From assembly GCA_947454005.1 (NCBI GenBank), contig CANGMH010000005.1:1-39606 (forward strand): DNA of 39,606 nucleotides, written 5' to 3'. The position numbers were made by a program, and so were the translations under genes. Every line of letters begins with the position of its first letter. Position 1 is the stretch's first letter. Shown in pieces: positions 10,382-19,201 of the stretch. This stretch comes from Verrucomicrobiota bacterium. Lineage in GTDB: Bacteria; Verrucomicrobiota; Verrucomicrobiia; Limisphaerales; UBA9464. The notes beneath the pieces were generated by a model that was not told the DNA's origin, ran no database searches, and saw only the letters and a program-made list of their open reading frames with translations.

Positions 10382-11235
10382 AGGTCCGGTCCGCCGCGCC
10401 CGTTCGCCGGGCCTTCACGCTCATCGAGCTGCTGGTGGTCATCGCCATCATCGCGGTCCTCGCCGGCATGCTGTTGCCCGCGCTCGGTCGGGCCAAGGCG
10501 CAGGCGCAGAAGACCGTGTGCCTCGGCAACACGCGCCAGCTGGCGATCGCCTATCTCCAATACGCCGGCGACCACGACGACCGGTTGCCCGACAACTCCA
10601 CGCCCGCGGGACAACCCGGCCTCGCGGGTCCGGACGCCTGGGTGCAGGGCAACGTGCAGACCTGGACGCCGTTCTACGCGTCGAACCTGTCGGGCAACGC
10701 GCTCCACACCTACGCGCCGGCCGACGGGGTGTGGCGTTGTCCGGCGAGCAAGGCGTTCGTCACCGCGGCCGACGGTCGGCGCGTGCCGCACAACCGCAGC
10801 TACTCGGTCTCGGCCTGGCTCAACTGCAACTCGCTCACCAACTCGATCAAAGGCGCGCCGCCCATCGCTGCGTCGCTGGTCGGAAAGCTCTCCGGCGTCC
10901 GGGCCCCGTCGCGGGTCTTCGTGTGGGCCGAGGAGAACGCGGTGAGCATCGACAACGGCGCCTTCGGCATCCGCGGGCCGGACGAGTTCGCCTGGTTCTG
11001 GCATCTGCCCGCGAGCCGGCACGGGCGCAGCGCCACGTTCGCGTCCGCCGACGGCCACGCCGAAGCGCGCACCTGGACCGGTCCGACCGTCGCCCGGCAG
11101 AACGAGACCGAGTTCAACGCCGACGACACGCGGACGCAGCGGCCGAACCCCGAGGCCAACCCGACGCTCGCCGTGCCGACGCCGCCGCAGGATCCCGACC
11201 GTGTCTGGTTGATGGAGCGGGTGCCCTACGATTGA
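10378..11235 (+). CDS. Type II pseudopilin-like protein with H-X9-DG C-terminal motif
   Basis: The start is GTG 10378, overlapping the previous stop (GTGA). A short basic leader is followed by the prepilin peptidase site and hydrophobic helix ([27 protein letters not shown]), so PilD-type cleavage and methylation at Phe is expected. The globular part (about 240 residues) contains QLAIAYLQYAGDHDDRLPDN, WRCPASKAFVT and the C-terminal signature RHGRSATFASADGHAEARTW (His, nine residues, Asp-Gly). Proteins of this DUF1559-like class are greatly expanded in Planctomycetes and Verrucomicrobia and stand apart from secretion operons. The unusual point is its coupling to an ECF sigma factor. The 285-residue length is normal for the class. 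Confidence 0.9.
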   Translation: MKVRSAAPVRRAFTLIELLVVIAIIAVLAGMLLPALGRAKAQAQKTVCLGNTRQLAIAYLQYAGDHDDRLPDNSTPAGQPGLAGPDAWVQGNVQTWTPFYASNLSGNALHTYAPADGVWRCPASKAFVTAADGRRVPHNRSYSVSAWLNCNSLTNSIKGAPPIAASLVGKLSGVRAPSRVFVWAEENAVSIDNGAFGIRGPDEFAWFWHLPASRHGRSATFASADGHAEARTWTGPTVARQNETEFNADDTRTQRPNPEANPTLAVPTPPQDPDRVWLMERVPYD

Positions 11236-11236
11236 T

Positions 11237-11257
11237 GCCGGATGTCATCGGTCCGGC
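11237..11257. terminator. Possible shared terminator hairpin between convergent genes
   Basis: A gccgga/tccggc stem with a 9-base loop lies between the convergent pseudopilin and LOG-family genes. It has no T-tract, so support is weak. Confidence 0.3.
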
Positions 11258-11287
11258 CTGGAAGCGCTCCGGGAACGCCCTTCCGCT

Positions 11288-11869
11288 TCACCGCGCCACC
11301 GTGTCGAGCCACTTGGACAAGTGGACCGGCCGGTAGGTCCGCAGTTGAGCGAGCAGGCTTTCGGGATCCGCCGCGACGAGCACCATGTCCCGGTGCTCCG
11401 GACGCGTGAGGCCGCCGGCCACCGCGGTCGCCACCTGGGCCAGCAGGCCGTCGAAGTAGCCGCCGATGTTCACCAGCCCGCACGGCTTCTCGTGGATGCC
11501 CAGTTGCGCCCAGGTGAGCACCTCGCAGAACTCGTCGAGCGTGCCGAAGCCGCCGGGCAACGCCACGAAGGCGTCGGATAGGTCCGCCATCAGCGCCTTC
11601 CGCTCGTGCATCGAACCGACGACGTGGAGCCGCGTCAGGCCCTTGTGCTCGAGTTCGCGCTCCTTCAGCGCGTGGGGTAGGACGCCGATGACCTCGCCGC
11701 CGCCGGCCAGCGCCGCGTCGGCGACCACGCCCATCAGACCGACGCGCGCGCCGCCGTAGACGAGCCCGAACCCTTCCCGGGCCAGCAGGGTTCCCAAGCT
11801 CCGTGCCGCCGCGGCGAACGCCGGATCGCTGCCCAGGCTGGAACCGCAGAAGACGCAGACCCGTTTCAT
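11288..11869 (-). CDS. LOG family (TIGR00730) nucleotide phosphoribohydrolase
   Basis: The start at 11869 (MKRVCVFCGSSLGSDPAF) gives 193 residues, the usual length of the LOG/TIGR00730 Rossmann-fold family; the 1009-residue track ORF is an upstream read-through opposite the next gene. The motifs are all present: the N-terminal VFCGSSLGSDPAF, GLVYGGARVGLMGVVADAAL, MHERKALM and the signature PGGFGTLDEF. In this family the MxxRK and PGGxGTxxE motifs bind the nucleotide and carry the catalytic Arg and Glu. Characterised members hydrolyse nucleoside 5'-monophosphates, including cytokinin ribotides, to the free base and ribose 5-phosphate. The physiological substrate in bacteria is often unclear. 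It is divergent from the propeller/phosphoesterase gene, with 177 bp between them. Confidence 0.92.
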   Translation of the reverse strand: MKRVCVFCGSSLGSDPAFAAAARSLGTLLAREGFGLVYGGARVGLMGVVADAALAGGGEVIGVLPHALKERELEHKGLTRLHVVGSMHERKALMADLSDAFVALPGGFGTLDEFCEVLTWAQLGIHEKPCGLVNIGGYFDGLLAQVATAVAGGLTRPEHRDMVLVAADPESLLAQLRTYRPVHLSKWLDTVAR

Positions 11870-12046
11870 CGCGGAAACGATGATGCGGGCCTGTCGACCG
11901 GTGGAACCGAAATCTCCGCGCGGCCCGGACGCCCCCCCCGGTCCGGGGCATCGCGCCGCTTGCCGGCCGCATGCGACAGTTCGCGGGATCGTGACGCGAG
12001 CGGCCTTGCTGCGAGGTGCATCCGTCCCGATTCTCGGCACGCCCGT

Positions 12047-14749
12047 ATGAAGCCAACGTCCACGTTTTCGCTCACCTCCGTCCTGCTCGCCTCCGGTCTC
12101 GCGCTGCAGGCCGCTTCCTCGGCTCCGCTCGCGCCCGGCACCACCTCCGAACGCGTCGGGCGCTCCGGGACGAACCGCATCGTGTTGCCGGTGAACCAGG
12201 TCGTCACGCCGCTCGGCCGCCAGGTCGACCTGCCTGGATTGCGCCCGCAGGTGCTCGCGCTCTCGCCCGACGGACGCCGGCTCGTCGTCTCCGGCAAGAC
12301 GGCCGAGTTGCTCGTGTTGGATCCGGTCGGCGGCACGGTCCTCCAGCGCGTGCCGTTCCCGGATGAGAAGGTGAACGAGCCGCGGCCGGACGTCGTCTCG
12401 CCGAACATCCTCAAGCCGGACAAGGACGGCCTGGTCAGCTTCACCGGTCTCGTCTTCTCGGCGGACGGACGCCGTATCTTCCTCAGCAACGTCAACGGCT
12501 CGGTGAAGGTCTTCGCGGTCGCCGCCGACGGCACCGTGTCGCCGTCGCATTCGCTGCCGTTGCCCCATGCCGACGCACCTCGCCGCAAGGACGAGATCCC
12601 CGCCGGTCTGGCGCTCTCGGCCGACGGCGCGAAGCTCTACGTCTGCGGCAACCTCTCGAACATGTTGCTCGAGATCGAGGCCGCCACGGGCAGAGTCATC
12701 CGTCGTTTCGACGTCGGCGTCGCCCCTTACGACGTCGTGCTGGTGGGCGACAAGGCGTACGTCTCGAACTGGGGCGGACGTCGCCCCGGCGCCGGCGACC
12801 TCACCGGACCGGCCGGCCGCGGGACCGTGGTGCGCGTGGACCCCGTCCGCCACATCGCCAGCGAAGGTTCCGTCAGCGTCATCGATCTCAAGGCCGGCAA
12901 AGGCACCGCCGAGATCCTCACCGGCCTGCACGCCAGCGCGCTCGCTCTCTCGCCCGACCGCCGATATCTGGTCTGCGCGAACGCCGGCTCCGACAACCTG
13001 AGCGTGATCGACACCCGCACCGACAAGGTGGTCGAGACCGTCTGGGTGAAGGCCAAGCCCAGCGATATCTTCGGCGCGTCGCCCAACGCGCTCGCCTTCG
13101 ACAAGAAGGGCAAGACGCTCTATGTCGCCAACGGCACCCAGAACGCCGTCGCCGTCATCGGCTTCGACCCGGGCGACCGCGAATCCAAGCTGACCGGCTT
13201 GATCCCTGTGGGCTGGTTCCCGGGCGCGCTGGCCTTCGACGCCGTCCGCGGGGTGCTCGCCGTCGCGAACATCAAGGGCCACGCCGTGGTCCCGAAAAAG
13301 GACAACGACGGCAAGAGCGGCTTCAACTCGCACCAGTACAACGGCTCGGTCTCGCTCGTGCCGCTGCCGAAAAAGCGCGACCTGCCGAAACTCTCGGAGA
13401 CGGTCATGCGCAACCTGCGCCGCGAGGCCATCGTCGCCAGCAAGCTGCCGCAGCGTCCCGGCCAGCCCGCGCGCCCCGTGCCCGAGCGCATCGGCGAACC
13501 GAGCCCCATCAAGCACGTCGTGTACGTGATCAAGGAGAACCGGACGTACGACCAGGTCCTCGGCGACATCAAGGAAGGCAACGGCGATCCGGCCTTGTGC
13601 ATCTTCGGCGACCACGTGACGCCCAACCAGCACAAGCTCGTCCGCGAGTTCGTCCTGCTCGACAACACCTACTGCTCCGGGATCCTCAGCGCCGACGGCC
13701 ACCAGTGGAGCACCACGGCCTTCGCCACCGATTACATGGAGAAGTCCTTCGCCGGCTTCCCCCGCAGCTATCCCGACGGCATGGGAGAGGACGAGGACGA
13801 CGCGCTCGCCTATTCGCCCGGCGGGTTCCTCTGGGACAACGCGATCAAGCACGGCAAGACGCTGCGCGACTACGGCGAGTTCGCCGCGCCCGCGGTGAAG
13901 TGGCGCGACCCGAAGCGCAAGGGCTCGCCGAAGTTCATGGACTGCTTCCGCCAGTGGAAGGGCGAGACCGACGACGTGCTCTTCTCGAGCTACCCCATGG
14001 TCGCCTCGCTCAAGCCGCACATGCCCACCAACTACGTCGGCTGGGGCATGGAGGTGCCCGACCAGTACCGCGCCGATTTCTTCATCCGCGAGCTCAAGGC
14101 CGCCGAGGAAAAAGGCGAGTGGCCGTCGCTCATCCTGATCTGCCTGCCGAACGACCACACCAGCGGCACCAGCAAGGGATCGCCCACGCCCGCCTCCTGC
14201 GTCGCCGACAACGACCTCGCCTTCGGCCGCATCGTCGAGGCGATCTCGAAGAGCCGGTTCTGGCCGGAGACCGCCATCTTCGGCATCGAGGATGATCCGC
14301 AGGCCGGCTGGGACCACGTGAGCGGCTACCGCACGACGGCCTACTGCATCAGCCCCTACGCCAAGCGCGGCGCGGTGGTTTCAACGCAGTACAACACCAC
14401 CAGCCTCATCCGCACGATGGAGCAGATCCTCGGGCTGCCGCCGATGAACCAGTTCGACGCCAGCGCGACGCCGATGTCCGAGTGCTTCACCGACCGGCCC
14501 GACTTCACGCCCTTCACCGCCGTCCCGAACCAGATCCCGCTCGACCAGATGAACCCGGCGCCGCAGGCGATCAACGATCCGGTGCTCCGGCGCGACGCCG
14601 AGGTCTCCGCGAAGCTGAACTTCCGCGAGGTCGACAAGGCGCCGGAGGACGTGCTCAACCGCATCCTGTGGCACACGATGAAGGGCAGCGCGATCCCTTA
14701 TCCCGAGTGGGCGGTGACGAAGGACGCGGACGACGACGACGACAAGTGA
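12047..14749 (+). CDS. Secreted YncE-like beta-propeller/phosphoesterase fusion
   Basis: I chose ATG 12047 because MKPTSTFSLTSVLLASGLALQAAS is a signal peptide. Residues of about 60-470 form a seven-bladed YVTN/YncE-like propeller (LALSPDGRRLVVSGKTAELLVLDPVGG, GLALSADGAKLYVCGNLSNMLLEID-like blades, LVCANAGSDNLSVIDTRTDKVV, LYVANGTQNAVAVIGFD). Residues of about 485-850 belong to the phosphoesterase/phospholipase C-acid phosphatase family (PF04185-like): HVVYVIKENRTYDQVLGD with the metal-binding ENRTYD, LLDNTYCSGILSADGHQWS, LPNDHTSG and EDDPQAGWDHVSGYRT. The tail is acidic (DADDDDDK). Fusions of this kind are known in Acidobacteria, Planctomycetes and Verrucomicrobia. It probably hydrolyses phosphate esters in the periplasm, perhaps under phosphate limitation. 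The substrate is unknown. Confidence 0.9.
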   Translation: MKPTSTFSLTSVLLASGLALQAASSAPLAPGTTSERVGRSGTNRIVLPVNQVVTPLGRQVDLPGLRPQVLALSPDGRRLVVSGKTAELLVLDPVGGTVLQRVPFPDEKVNEPRPDVVSPNILKPDKDGLVSFTGLVFSADGRRIFLSNVNGSVKVFAVAADGTVSPSHSLPLPHADAPRRKDEIPAGLALSADGAKLYVCGNLSNMLLEIEAATGRVIRRFDVGVAPYDVVLVGDKAYVSNWGGRRPGAGDLTGPAGRGTVVRVDPVRHIASEGSVSVIDLKAGKGTAEILTGLHASALALSPDRRYLVCANAGSDNLSVIDTRTDKVVETVWVKAKPSDIFGASPNALAFDKKGKTLYVANGTQNAVAVIGFDPGDRESKLTGLIPVGWFPGALAFDAVRGVLAVANIKGHAVVPKKDNDGKSGFNSHQYNGSVSLVPLPKKRDLPKLSETVMRNLRREAIVASKLPQRPGQPARPVPERIGEPSPIKHVVYVIKENRTYDQVLGDIKEGNGDPALCIFGDHVTPNQHKLVREFVLLDNTYCSGILSADGHQWSTTAFATDYMEKSFAGFPRSYPDGMGEDEDDALAYSPGGFLWDNAIKHGKTLRDYGEFAAPAVKWRDPKRKGSPKFMDCFRQWKGETDDVLFSSYPMVASLKPHMPTNYVGWGMEVPDQYRADFFIRELKAAEEKGEWPSLILICLPNDHTSGTSKGSPTPASCVADNDLAFGRIVEAISKSRFWPETAIFGIEDDPQAGWDHVSGYRTTAYCISPYAKRGAVVSTQYNTTSLIRTMEQILGLPPMNQFDASATPMSECFTDRPDFTPFTAVPNQIPLDQMNPAPQAINDPVLRRDAEVSAKLNFREVDKAPEDVLNRILWHTMKGSAIPYPEWAVTKDADDDDDK

Positions 14750-14768
14750 GCCGTCCGCGTCCGCCCCG

Positions 14769-15701
14769 TCACAGCTTCGCCAGCGCCTTGCCCTCGCGGC
14801 GCTGGATCAACGCCTCGATCTTCGGCACGTACATCTGCGTCTCCGCCGACAGGCCGGACGCGATGTGGTCGAAGCTCTTGACCTTCGACTTGGCCAGCAA
14901 ACGGCGGACCCGTCCGTCCCCGGCGTTGTAGGCGGCGAGCGCCAGCGGCCAGTCTTTGAACTCGCCGTGCAGCGTGCGCAGGTACCTGGCCGAGGCGCGG
15001 GCGCTCTTCTCGGCCTGGTAACGCTGGTCGGTCGGCCGCATCGCCAGGCCCATGCGCTGCGCCGTCGGCGGCATGAGCTGGAACATCCCGGCCGCGCCGC
15101 CCGGGCTGCGCGCCTCGGGGTTGAACCGCGATTCGACCTCGGCCAGCCACACGAGCTCCGGCGGCACGCTCTCGGAGACGAACACCGGCTTCAGCATCGG
15201 CACGTAGCGCTTCGCCTCCGCCGGCCACGGTTCGGTTGCGACGACCTGGGTCCAGACCTGCCGCTGCTGCGCTGGCGTCGGGTTCACCGCCTTGGGCGCA
15301 GGCTTCCCGGGCGTGGACGGCTTGGGCTTCGTCGGCGGTACCGGTGCGATCCGGCGAAGATCATCGGCGGCTCGGAAGTAATCCATGCGCGTCCGCAACC
15401 ATCCGGCGTAGGGACGCGACGCCGCGTCCTGCTCGAGCAGCGGAAGAGCGGCCTCGGCGACCTCTTTGAAACGGGCGATGTCGACCACGTCGTCGCCGGC
15501 GAAGGCGTCCTGGATCTGGCTCACCAGGCGGCCCGCCGCCGCCACGTCGAGCGGCGGGAAGAGCTCGGCCACACGAGGGTCGAGATTTTCGCGGAGCGCT
15601 TGTTCGCCGGCCTTCAGCACGTCCTCGATGGACGGATCGGCCGCGTGCGCGCCGGTCGCGGCGACGAGTGAGAGACCGATGACCCACGCGAAGGGCTTCA
15701 T
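14769..15701 (-). CDS. Periplasmic lytic transglycosylase (SLT domain)
   Basis: The protein has a signal peptide (MKPFAWVIGLSLVAATGAHAA), a helical N-terminal region of about 100 residues, a Pro/Lys-rich linker (VPPTKPKPSTPGKPAPK, about 121-143) and a C-terminal SLT domain of family 1. The SLT motifs are intact: PELVWLAEVESRFNPEARSPGGAAGMFQLMPPTAQRMGL with the probable catalytic Glu190, and WPLALAAYNAGDGRV. The enzyme cleaves peptidoglycan glycan strands to 1,6-anhydromuropeptides, in wall turnover or to make room for envelope machinery. The domain resembles MltD-type enzymes, but no LysM repeats are present. The gene converges tightly (19 bp) on the phosphoesterase gene. The start is unambiguous because of the signal peptide. 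Confidence 0.92.
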   Translation of the reverse strand: MKPFAWVIGLSLVAATGAHAADPSIEDVLKAGEQALRENLDPRVAELFPPLDVAAAGRLVSQIQDAFAGDDVVDIARFKEVAEAALPLLEQDAASRPYAGWLRTRMDYFRAADDLRRIAPVPPTKPKPSTPGKPAPKAVNPTPAQQRQVWTQVVATEPWPAEAKRYVPMLKPVFVSESVPPELVWLAEVESRFNPEARSPGGAAGMFQLMPPTAQRMGLAMRPTDQRYQAEKSARASARYLRTLHGEFKDWPLALAAYNAGDGRVRRLLAKSKVKSFDHIASGLSAETQMYVPKIEALIQRREGKALAKL

Positions 15702-15799
15702 GGCGCGAGCATAGCAGGCGGACGGGAAGATTCAGCGGGAGATTCGGCGGGGCTGGACGCGCGCAGGTGCCGTCGGATGCCTTCTTGTCGCGCCCAGCT

Positions 15800-16774
15800 T
15801 CAATACCATTTCCGCAAACGCACCTCGATGCCGAGGTCGGTGCCGACCTGGGTCTTGAACTGCTGCGTGTTGGATTCGGAGAAGTGGTACGGATAGACGA
15901 CCTTGGGCCGGAACTGGCGCACGGCGCTGACCGCCTTGGGGATCGTCATCGTGAACGGCAGGTTCATCGGGATGAAGGCGACATCGATGTCCTGGAGCGC
16001 GCGCATCTCCGGGATGTCCTCGGTGTCGCCGCCGATGTAGATGCGCCGTCCGCCGATGGTGAGCAGGTAGCCGTTGCCGCTGCCTTTGGGATGGTAGGCG
16101 GAGGTGAGGTTGTACGCCGGCACGGCGTCGACGGTGAGGCCGAGGACGGACACGACCGCGCCGTTGGTCATGGCCGTGGTGTTGGTCTTCAGCGAAGCCG
16201 GCAAGGAGACCTGCACGACGGCCGGCGCGAGCACGACGGCGTTGGTGCGGCGGATCGCGAGGATGGTGGAAGCGTCGAGATGGTCGCTGTGGTTGTGGGT
16301 GACGAGGACGAGATCGGCCTTGCCGATGCCTGTGAACCGCCCGACGCCACCCACCGGGTCCACATAGATCAGCTTGTCCTGCCAGCCGAGCACCAGCGTC
16401 GCGTGGTTGATCGGGTGGATGACGACGTCGCCGTCGGCCGTCGGCAGATGGTCACCGGTCAGCACCGTCGTCGGTTCGACCGCGAGCGCGCGATAGAAAC
16501 GGCTTCCGGTGAACGGCGCGCCGCCATCGGTGAACGGATTGGTCCCGACAGAAGCGGCGGAGAACAGCGACGACCAGGTCGTCAGGTCCGCGGACTGTTC
16601 GACGCGGAAGACGGACTTCGCGGGCGCCGTCAACTTCAGCGCGACCTCCCCGTTGGTGCCGGGCTGGAGCGAGACGAACTCGGGCGCGACCTGCGCCCGC
16701 GCGACCGGTGACGCCGCGGTCAAGACCAGCAATGCGCCGAGGACGAGGCTCCGGAGCGAGGAAAGGAGTTTCAT
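15800..16774 (-). CDS. Secreted metallo-beta-lactamase-fold hydrolase (UlaG-like)
   Basis: A signal peptide (MKLLSSLRSLVLGALLVLTAASPVARA) precedes a short beta domain (about 30-97; FRVEQSADLTTWSSL ... RFYRALAVE), a module often seen in secreted verrucomicrobial proteins. From about residue 105 an MBL-fold domain follows: INHATLVLGWQDKLIYVDPV, the zinc motif THNHSDH (159-165), YIGGDTEDIPEM and a late histidine in VVYPYHFSE. This is the UlaG/YycJ-like branch of small metal-dependent hydrolases, which includes L-ascorbate-6-phosphate lactonase, but the periplasmic location speaks against that substrate. It may act on a lactone, phosphodiester or similar bond outside the cytoplasm. Fusion of a surface-type beta domain to the MBL domain is mildly unusual. 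Confidence 0.88.
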   Translation of the reverse strand: MKLLSSLRSLVLGALLVLTAASPVARAQVAPEFVSLQPGTNGEVALKLTAPAKSVFRVEQSADLTTWSSLFSAASVGTNPFTDGGAPFTGSRFYRALAVEPTTVLTGDHLPTADGDVVIHPINHATLVLGWQDKLIYVDPVGGVGRFTGIGKADLVLVTHNHSDHLDASTILAIRRTNAVVLAPAVVQVSLPASLKTNTTAMTNGAVVSVLGLTVDAVPAYNLTSAYHPKGSGNGYLLTIGGRRIYIGGDTEDIPEMRALQDIDVAFIPMNLPFTMTIPKAVSAVRQFRPKVVYPYHFSESNTQQFKTQVGTDLGIEVRLRKWY

Positions 16775-16886
16775 CGAGGGTGAAGTCGTCGGGGGCGAAG
16801 GTGGGAGTCACCAAAGCGATGGGGCCCGAGGTCGGCAAGGCACAAGATGCGGCCGAGGGCCCGATGGGTACATCGGACGGCCAAGG

Positions 16887-18089
16887 CTAGGGCGGCAGCG
16901 AGCTTTCGGTCCGGACTCGCCAATACCGGAACGGCGAGGAGCCACGGACGTCGTTGAAGAGCGTCGTGGGCCCGGCGGCGGTCGCGGCCAGGACCGACGT
17001 CCACGCACCGGTTCCCAAAGCATCGGTCGACTCCACGACGTAGTTTCGGCCGGCGATGCTCCCGAAGGACAGGGTCGTTTGCGCATCGGTCAGCGAGACG
17101 AGCGCGATGGCCAACGGCGGAGCGACGGACAGCTTCACGGGGCTGGTCGTGGCGGTGCCGGAAGGACCGGTCACCGTCACCGAATAGTCGCCGGCGTCGG
17201 AGGCCGAGACCTTCGCCAAAGGAAGCGTCGCGGCCGTGGCGCCGGGCAGTGGCACCCCGTCCTTGCTCCATTGGTAGGTGAGCGGCGCAGGGCCTTCGGC
17301 GGTCACCTGGAACGAGGCGGGTTCGCCTTCATGCACGGTCTTGGCCGTCGGCGGAACGAGGATCGTCGGACCTGCGGCCGTCACGACGAGCACCGCGGGC
17401 GCGCTGAGGACCACCCCGGCGGCGTTCGACACGCGGACCTTGTAGCTGCCCGCGGAGGCCGTCGTCGCAGACGTGACCGTGTAGGTGTCGTTGGTCGCCT
17501 TCGCCAGCTCGATGTCGTCCTTAAGCCAACGGTACTTCAGGCTCGTGCCTTCGGCGGCGACGTCGAATGTCACCGGCGTGCCCACCGCGACGGTCCGGCC
17601 CGTCGGCGATCGCAAGATCACGGGGTTCTGATCGGCGATGGGCAGGCTGATGCTCGCCGTGAAGTCGTGTCCGCCGGGGGGGCTCTTTTCGTATCCAGTG
17701 ACCCGGACCGCGAAGGTCCCTGTCTCGGTCGGCGTGCCGGTGATGACTCCCTGGAGGCTTCCTTTCAAACCTGCCGGCAAGCCGGTGAAGACATACGCTT
17801 TGGCCGTCCCGTAGTCGGCGCTGGTGACCTGCACCCGATAACCGGAAAGGACCAGCCCGTTGGTCCCCTTCGGGCTGACGCTTGGTCCCGTGCCTTGCGT
17901 GACGGTGAGCCCGGTCGCTCCCGACACCGCATGGAACGCCCCGGACACCGCGATCGAGCCCACGATCCAGCGCATCACGATGGTCCATGGCGACGCCAGC
18001 GCGATCGCTTCGGGCGCGAGGCCGCGGCACAATGGCGCGAGCTGGAGCAACGCGGAGAGAAGAAGGGCGGATGGACGGAACCACTTCAT
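16887..18089 (-). CDS. Secreted protein with putative Ig and Ig-like domains
   Basis: The start at 18089 gives a signal peptide (MKWFRPSALLLSALLQLAPLCRG); the track start adds 20 residues without signal features. The mature chain reads as a putative-Ig (He_PIG-like) segment (YVFTGLPAGLKGSLQGVITGTPTETGTFAVRV, about 115-150), then two immunoglobulin-like domains with the usual Trp/Tyr-Cys-less pattern (TSLKYRWLKDDIELAKATNDTYTVTS ... AGSYKVRVSN; LTYQWSKDGVPLPGATAATLPLAKVSASDAGDYSVTV), and a C-terminal beta domain (YVVESTDALGTGAWTSV ... RYWRVRTE) like the one in the neighbouring MBL protein. There is no enzymatic motif. It is probably a surface or extracellular adhesion or carbohydrate-contact protein. 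The ligand is unknown. Confidence 0.85.
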   Translation of the reverse strand: MKWFRPSALLLSALLQLAPLCRGLAPEAIALASPWTIVMRWIVGSIAVSGAFHAVSGATGLTVTQGTGPSVSPKGTNGLVLSGYRVQVTSADYGTAKAYVFTGLPAGLKGSLQGVITGTPTETGTFAVRVTGYEKSPPGGHDFTASISLPIADQNPVILRSPTGRTVAVGTPVTFDVAAEGTSLKYRWLKDDIELAKATNDTYTVTSATTASAGSYKVRVSNAAGVVLSAPAVLVVTAAGPTILVPPTAKTVHEGEPASFQVTAEGPAPLTYQWSKDGVPLPGATAATLPLAKVSASDAGDYSVTVTGPSGTATTSPVKLSVAPPLAIALVSLTDAQTTLSFGSIAGRNYVVESTDALGTGAWTSVLAATAAGPTTLFNDVRGSSPFRYWRVRTESSLPP

Positions 18090-18169
18090 GGAGACCTGCA
18101 GGACCTTAGCAGGTCCCGAGCCCCGTGCAGCGCGGACCTGTCGCGCCACGGGGAACGGTGATCGCGGGT

Positions 18170-19189
18170 TCAGGTCGTCGCATAGGCGTGGAACCGGCGG
18201 CTCACCAGCGTCTGCGTCTCCGTCACGATGGCGCCTTCCACGCCCATGGTGGTGTCGAGCAGCTTGCGGCCTTCTTCGGCGCCGAGCGTGAAGATGGAGG
18301 TCGTGAGCATCCCGGCCTGGGTGCAGGAGGGCGCGAGCACGCTCACCGAGAGGACGCCGTTGGACACGGGGCGTCCGGTCCGGATGTCGATGATGTGGCC
18401 GTAGCGGGTCCCGTCCGCCTCGAACTTCCGCACGTAGTCACCGGAGGTCGCCACCGCGGCATCGCGCACGGCGAGGCCGGTCCAGCACGCGCCGGGCTTC
18501 CGGGGATCCTCGAGGCCGATGTGCCATGCGGCCCGTCCGTCGGGCGGCGGTCCGAACGCCCGGATATCCGCGCCGAAGTCCACCAGCGCGCTGGTACAAC
18601 CGTGGGCGCGGGCGAGCATGGCGACCTGGTCGACGGCGTATTCCTTGCCCATGCCGCCGAGGTCGATGCCCATGCCGGCGCGGGGCAGGAAGATCTTGCC
18701 TGGTGCGCGTTGGACCCCGCGCCATCCGACCAACGCCTTCGCCTCGGCGACCTCGGCATCGGTGGGCAGGGCGGTCCGTTGTCGGCGCCAATCCCAGAGT
18801 TTGAGCAGCGGCAGCGCGGTCGGATCGAAGACGCCGCGGGTGAGGAAGTGCAGCTCGTGGCAGAGCGCGAGGACGCGGTCGGCATCGGCGTCGAGCGCGA
18901 CCGGTTCCTTGCCGGCGGCGGCGTTGATGCGGCTGACCAGCGAGGCGTCCCAGAAGCGCGACCACTTCGCTTCGAACGCGGCGACCCACGCCAGCACCGC
19001 GGGCTGGAACGCCGCGGCGACCGGCGGCGTGGCGACGAAGGCGATGCGGCACCCGGTGCCGAACGCGCCGAAGGTCAGCTCGCGCGCTCCGTTGGCGGCA
19101 CCCTCGCGGAGGCTGCCGCGGATGCGGGCGAGGATGGCGGTGGCGCCGAAATCGTCCGGCGGCCGTCCGGCCGGTGAGGGTCCAGCCAT
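18170..19189 (-). CDS. ApbE-like FAD:protein FMN transferase, possibly degenerate
   Basis: Homology to ApbE is clear: GTGCRIAF near residue 45, LHFLTRGVFDPTALPLLKLW, GIDLGGMGKEYAVDQVA, ALVDFGADIRAFG and GHIIDIRTGRP (the family usually has HIIDPRTG). ApbE moves FMN from FAD to a Ser/Thr of flavoproteins such as NqrB/C and RnfG/D, using magnesium. The C-terminal AD(A/G)xxT motif that supplies the metal-binding Asp reads QAGMLTTS here, with Gly293 at the Asp position, so activity is uncertain. I see no signal peptide, whereas many ApbE proteins are exported. It starts 12 bp after the ThuA-like gene and should be co-transcribed. No Nqr or Rnf gene is in the window. Confidence 0.85.
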   Translation of the reverse strand: MAGPSPAGRPPDDFGATAILARIRGSLREGAANGARELTFGAFGTGCRIAFVATPPVAAAFQPAVLAWVAAFEAKWSRFWDASLVSRINAAAGKEPVALDADADRVLALCHELHFLTRGVFDPTALPLLKLWDWRRQRTALPTDAEVAEAKALVGWRGVQRAPGKIFLPRAGMGIDLGGMGKEYAVDQVAMLARAHGCTSALVDFGADIRAFGPPPDGRAAWHIGLEDPRKPGACWTGLAVRDAAVATSGDYVRKFEADGTRYGHIIDIRTGRPVSNGVLSVSVLAPSCTQAGMLTTSIFTLGAEEGRKLLDTTMGVEGAIVTETQTLVSRRFHAYATT

Positions 19190-19201
19190 GGGCCTAGGCG
19201 A

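Noticed and set aside
11288-14317. 1009-residue minus-strand ORF containing the LOG protein
   Set aside because: Only the last 193 residues are a real protein; the rest is antisense to the propeller/phosphoesterase gene.
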